From assembly GCA_013285645.1 (NCBI GenBank), contig JABDHJ010000001.1, positions 130,537 to 194,536 on the forward strand: a stretch of 64,000 bases of DNA, given 5' to 3'. The stretch comes from Verrucomicrobiota bacterium. Its GTDB lineage: Bacteria > Verrucomicrobiota > Verrucomicrobiia > Methylacidiphilales > UBA1321. The translations under genes were made by a program, and so were the position numbers. The number at the start of each line of letters is the position of its first letter. Position 1 is the stretch's first letter. Below the pieces are notes generated by a model. That model ran no database searches and had not been told where the DNA came from. It saw only the letters and a list, made by a program, of their open reading frames with translations. Of the stretch, positions 62,844 through 64,000 are shown piece by piece.

Positions 62844-64000
62844 TCAATACCGAAGTTCCGTCGAAGACGTATGTCCTGAATTTCTCAGGCTCACGTCCGG
62901 GGAAAGTTGAAGTACGTCGCGCCCTTTTATCTCCATTCCAGCAGGAGCAATATGGTTCTCCTTGATAAATTGGGCCAGTGCCAAGCTGGGGCGTCTTTGA
63001 AATTCATCCATGACCAAGGCATCTCGAAAACGTCCAAGCCCCAGGTAGTCTTGAACCAAGGGTGGAATCACGATTCCAAGCTCGCTCAACGGCCTTTCAC
63101 CGCGATAAAACGCATCCACTTTCTTTTGAGTCAATTTGCCGTTTTGGAGTGCTTTCTGCACCTCTGCTTTAACGGCGGGAAGGTTCGGGCAAGGCCCCGC
63201 CACCAACCGTTCCAAAGCCAACCGTTGAGCGTCTGTAACCAATTCGATACGCCCCATCATGACGCGCGTGATTTCCGTCGGCGCGCCGGTGATCGTCAGT
63301 GGCAACACTTTGTCCACCCACGCACGAGGCACAATGTAGAAGAAGCGCAGTCCGGGACTCTTGAAGTAGGACAACTCCCAAGTCCGCAACATGGCCGAGG
63401 CTTCATCGGGATAGAGGCTCTCTTTTATCAACGCGGCCTGCATGGAGACCTTGAGCTTATTGAGACTGTCGATGCTGAAATCAGAATCGGCAAAGGAAGC
63501 TGGCACATCAGGAAACCGCGCGACCGGGACCGTAACGAATGGCAGCGGTTCGGGATGATCGAGGCAATAATAGGCACAACTCCCATCGGCCCGTATTTGG
63601 ACCATCCATGCCCAATCAAATTTTCCACCCAGGCCTGTGCCCGACATGGGTGAACTAATCGCCAAACCCTGCTTTCCGTTAGTGCTGCCCGGCGATAGAA
63701 AAAGCGGCGAATCAAGATGCCCCACCCCGCGATAAAAGAGAAAATGTTCGGCCTGGATGAAATCGTGCGATCCACCTTTGTTATCCGGTTCTGAGAATTT
63801 GACTTCAAGCAAGGGTGCGCTGACTTCTCGCGGCGTGGTCCAGACCTTGTCGTCCGTCTTAACCGGTTCTCCTCGCAAAGAAGGGTAGGTCTCAAGGTTA
63901 TATTTGTCATCGGTCGGCACCGGTTTTCCTGAAGCCCCAATTTGGACACCCTTCCACGTAAGCCCGGACATGGTGGAGTCGATGATTTTATCCTTAACAA
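62844..64000 (-). CDS. Protein of unknown function, cut by the right window edge
   Basis: The frame runs from the right edge to a stop at 62844. An ATG lies at 63971, but the codons upstream of it stay open and read like protein (VKDKIIDST), so the gene likely starts outside the window. The visible part (~385 residues) contains EHFLFYRGVGHLDSPLFLSP, a phrase I associate with uncharacterised Planctomycetes/Verrucomicrobia proteins, then SYFKSPGLRFFYIVPRAWVDKVLPLTI. It has no membrane helix in view. It is 74 bp upstream of the antiporter gene on the same strand. Confidence 0.65.
   Translation of the reverse strand, partial: VKDKIIDSTMSGLTWKGVQIGASGKPVPTDDKYNLETYPSLRGEPVKTDDKVWTTPREVSAPLLEVKFSEPDNKGGSHDFIQAEHFLFYRGVGHLDSPLFLSPGSTNGKQGLAISSPMSGTGLGGKFDWAWMVQIRADGSCAYYCLDHPEPLPFVTVPVARFPDVPASFADSDFSIDSLNKLKVSMQAALIKESLYPDEASAMLRTWELSYFKSPGLRFFYIVPRAWVDKVLPLTITGAPTEITRVMMGRIELVTDAQRLALERLVAGPCPNLPAVKAEVQKALQNGKLTQKKVDAFYRGERPLSELGIVIPPLVQDYLGLGRFRDALVMDEFQRRPSLALAQFIKENHIAPAGMEIKGRDVLQLSPDVSLRNSGHTSSTELRY

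Noticed and set aside
1-64000. tRNA, rRNA or origin sequences
   Set aside because: I looked for cloverleaf-like and rRNA-like sequence and for DnaA-box clusters and saw none convincing; a covariance-model search would decide.

Overview
The window looks like chromosomal DNA from a Gram-negative member of the Verrucomicrobiota, probably near Chthoniobacter/Verrucomicrobium. The strongest pointers are a Verru_Chthon pseudopilin-like cassette (proteins B, C, A, D), very long proteins built of autotransporter-associated beta-strand repeats, a Kdo transferase (so the cell makes LPS) and menaquinone synthesis by the futalosine route. The phylum call is an inference from gene families; there is no rRNA or tRNA gene in the window to confirm it.

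Layout. 1-12 kb: a beta-strand-repeat surface protein cut by the left edge, its upstream LacI-type regulator, then rightward cassette genes B-C-A, a secreted carbohydrate-binding-like protein on the other strand, cassette gene D, and small or poorly known genes. 12.4-19.4 kb: one giant leftward autotransporter (2327 codons) closed by a strong terminator. 19.4-26.1 kb: an apparently decayed stretch leading into an EmrA-like subunit whose 5' end is broken, then an intact EmrB-like pump and a YtcA/AaeA-like/FUSC export set. 26.3-29.3 kb: an SDR, nitronate monooxygenase and zinc alcohol dehydrogenase operon, followed by an 848-bp IS5-family element with a CTAG target duplication. 30.2-32.6 kb: ndk, an HPP membrane protein and an aldehyde dehydrogenase. 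32.8-38.3 kb: a five-gene leftward operon with split transketolase, two family 2 glycosyltransferases and a sialate O-acetylesterase, probably for a surface glycan. 38.4-42.7 kb: small membrane proteins, a NIL-domain protein and a hybrid histidine kinase.

42.8-50.3 kb: MTA phosphorylase, XerC overlapping the Kdo transferase WaaA, a PilZ-like protein, XerD overlapping a nucleotidyltransferase, a secreted C39-like protein and a ClpP paralogue. 50.5-56.4 kb: an M32 carboxypeptidase, then a LuxE-like / secreted protein / LuxC-like / GT87 operon with no luciferase. 56.6-61.2 kb: menaquinone genes (UbiA/MqnP-like, mqnE, mqnA, mqnC) with a 45-codon reading frame coupled to mqnE. 61.3-64 kb: a Na+/H+ antiporter-like protein and an unrecognised protein cut by the right edge.

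Several families of short dispersed repeats and long perfect inverted repeats sit between genes, especially from 43 kb onward; some touch start or stop codons. The most interesting points are the GspHIJK-like logic of the pseudopilin cassette beside giant autotransporters, the luciferase-free LuxC/LuxE operon, the broken EmrA-like gene, the coupled micro-ORF behind mqnE, and the repeat elements abutting mqnA and luxE-like genes.
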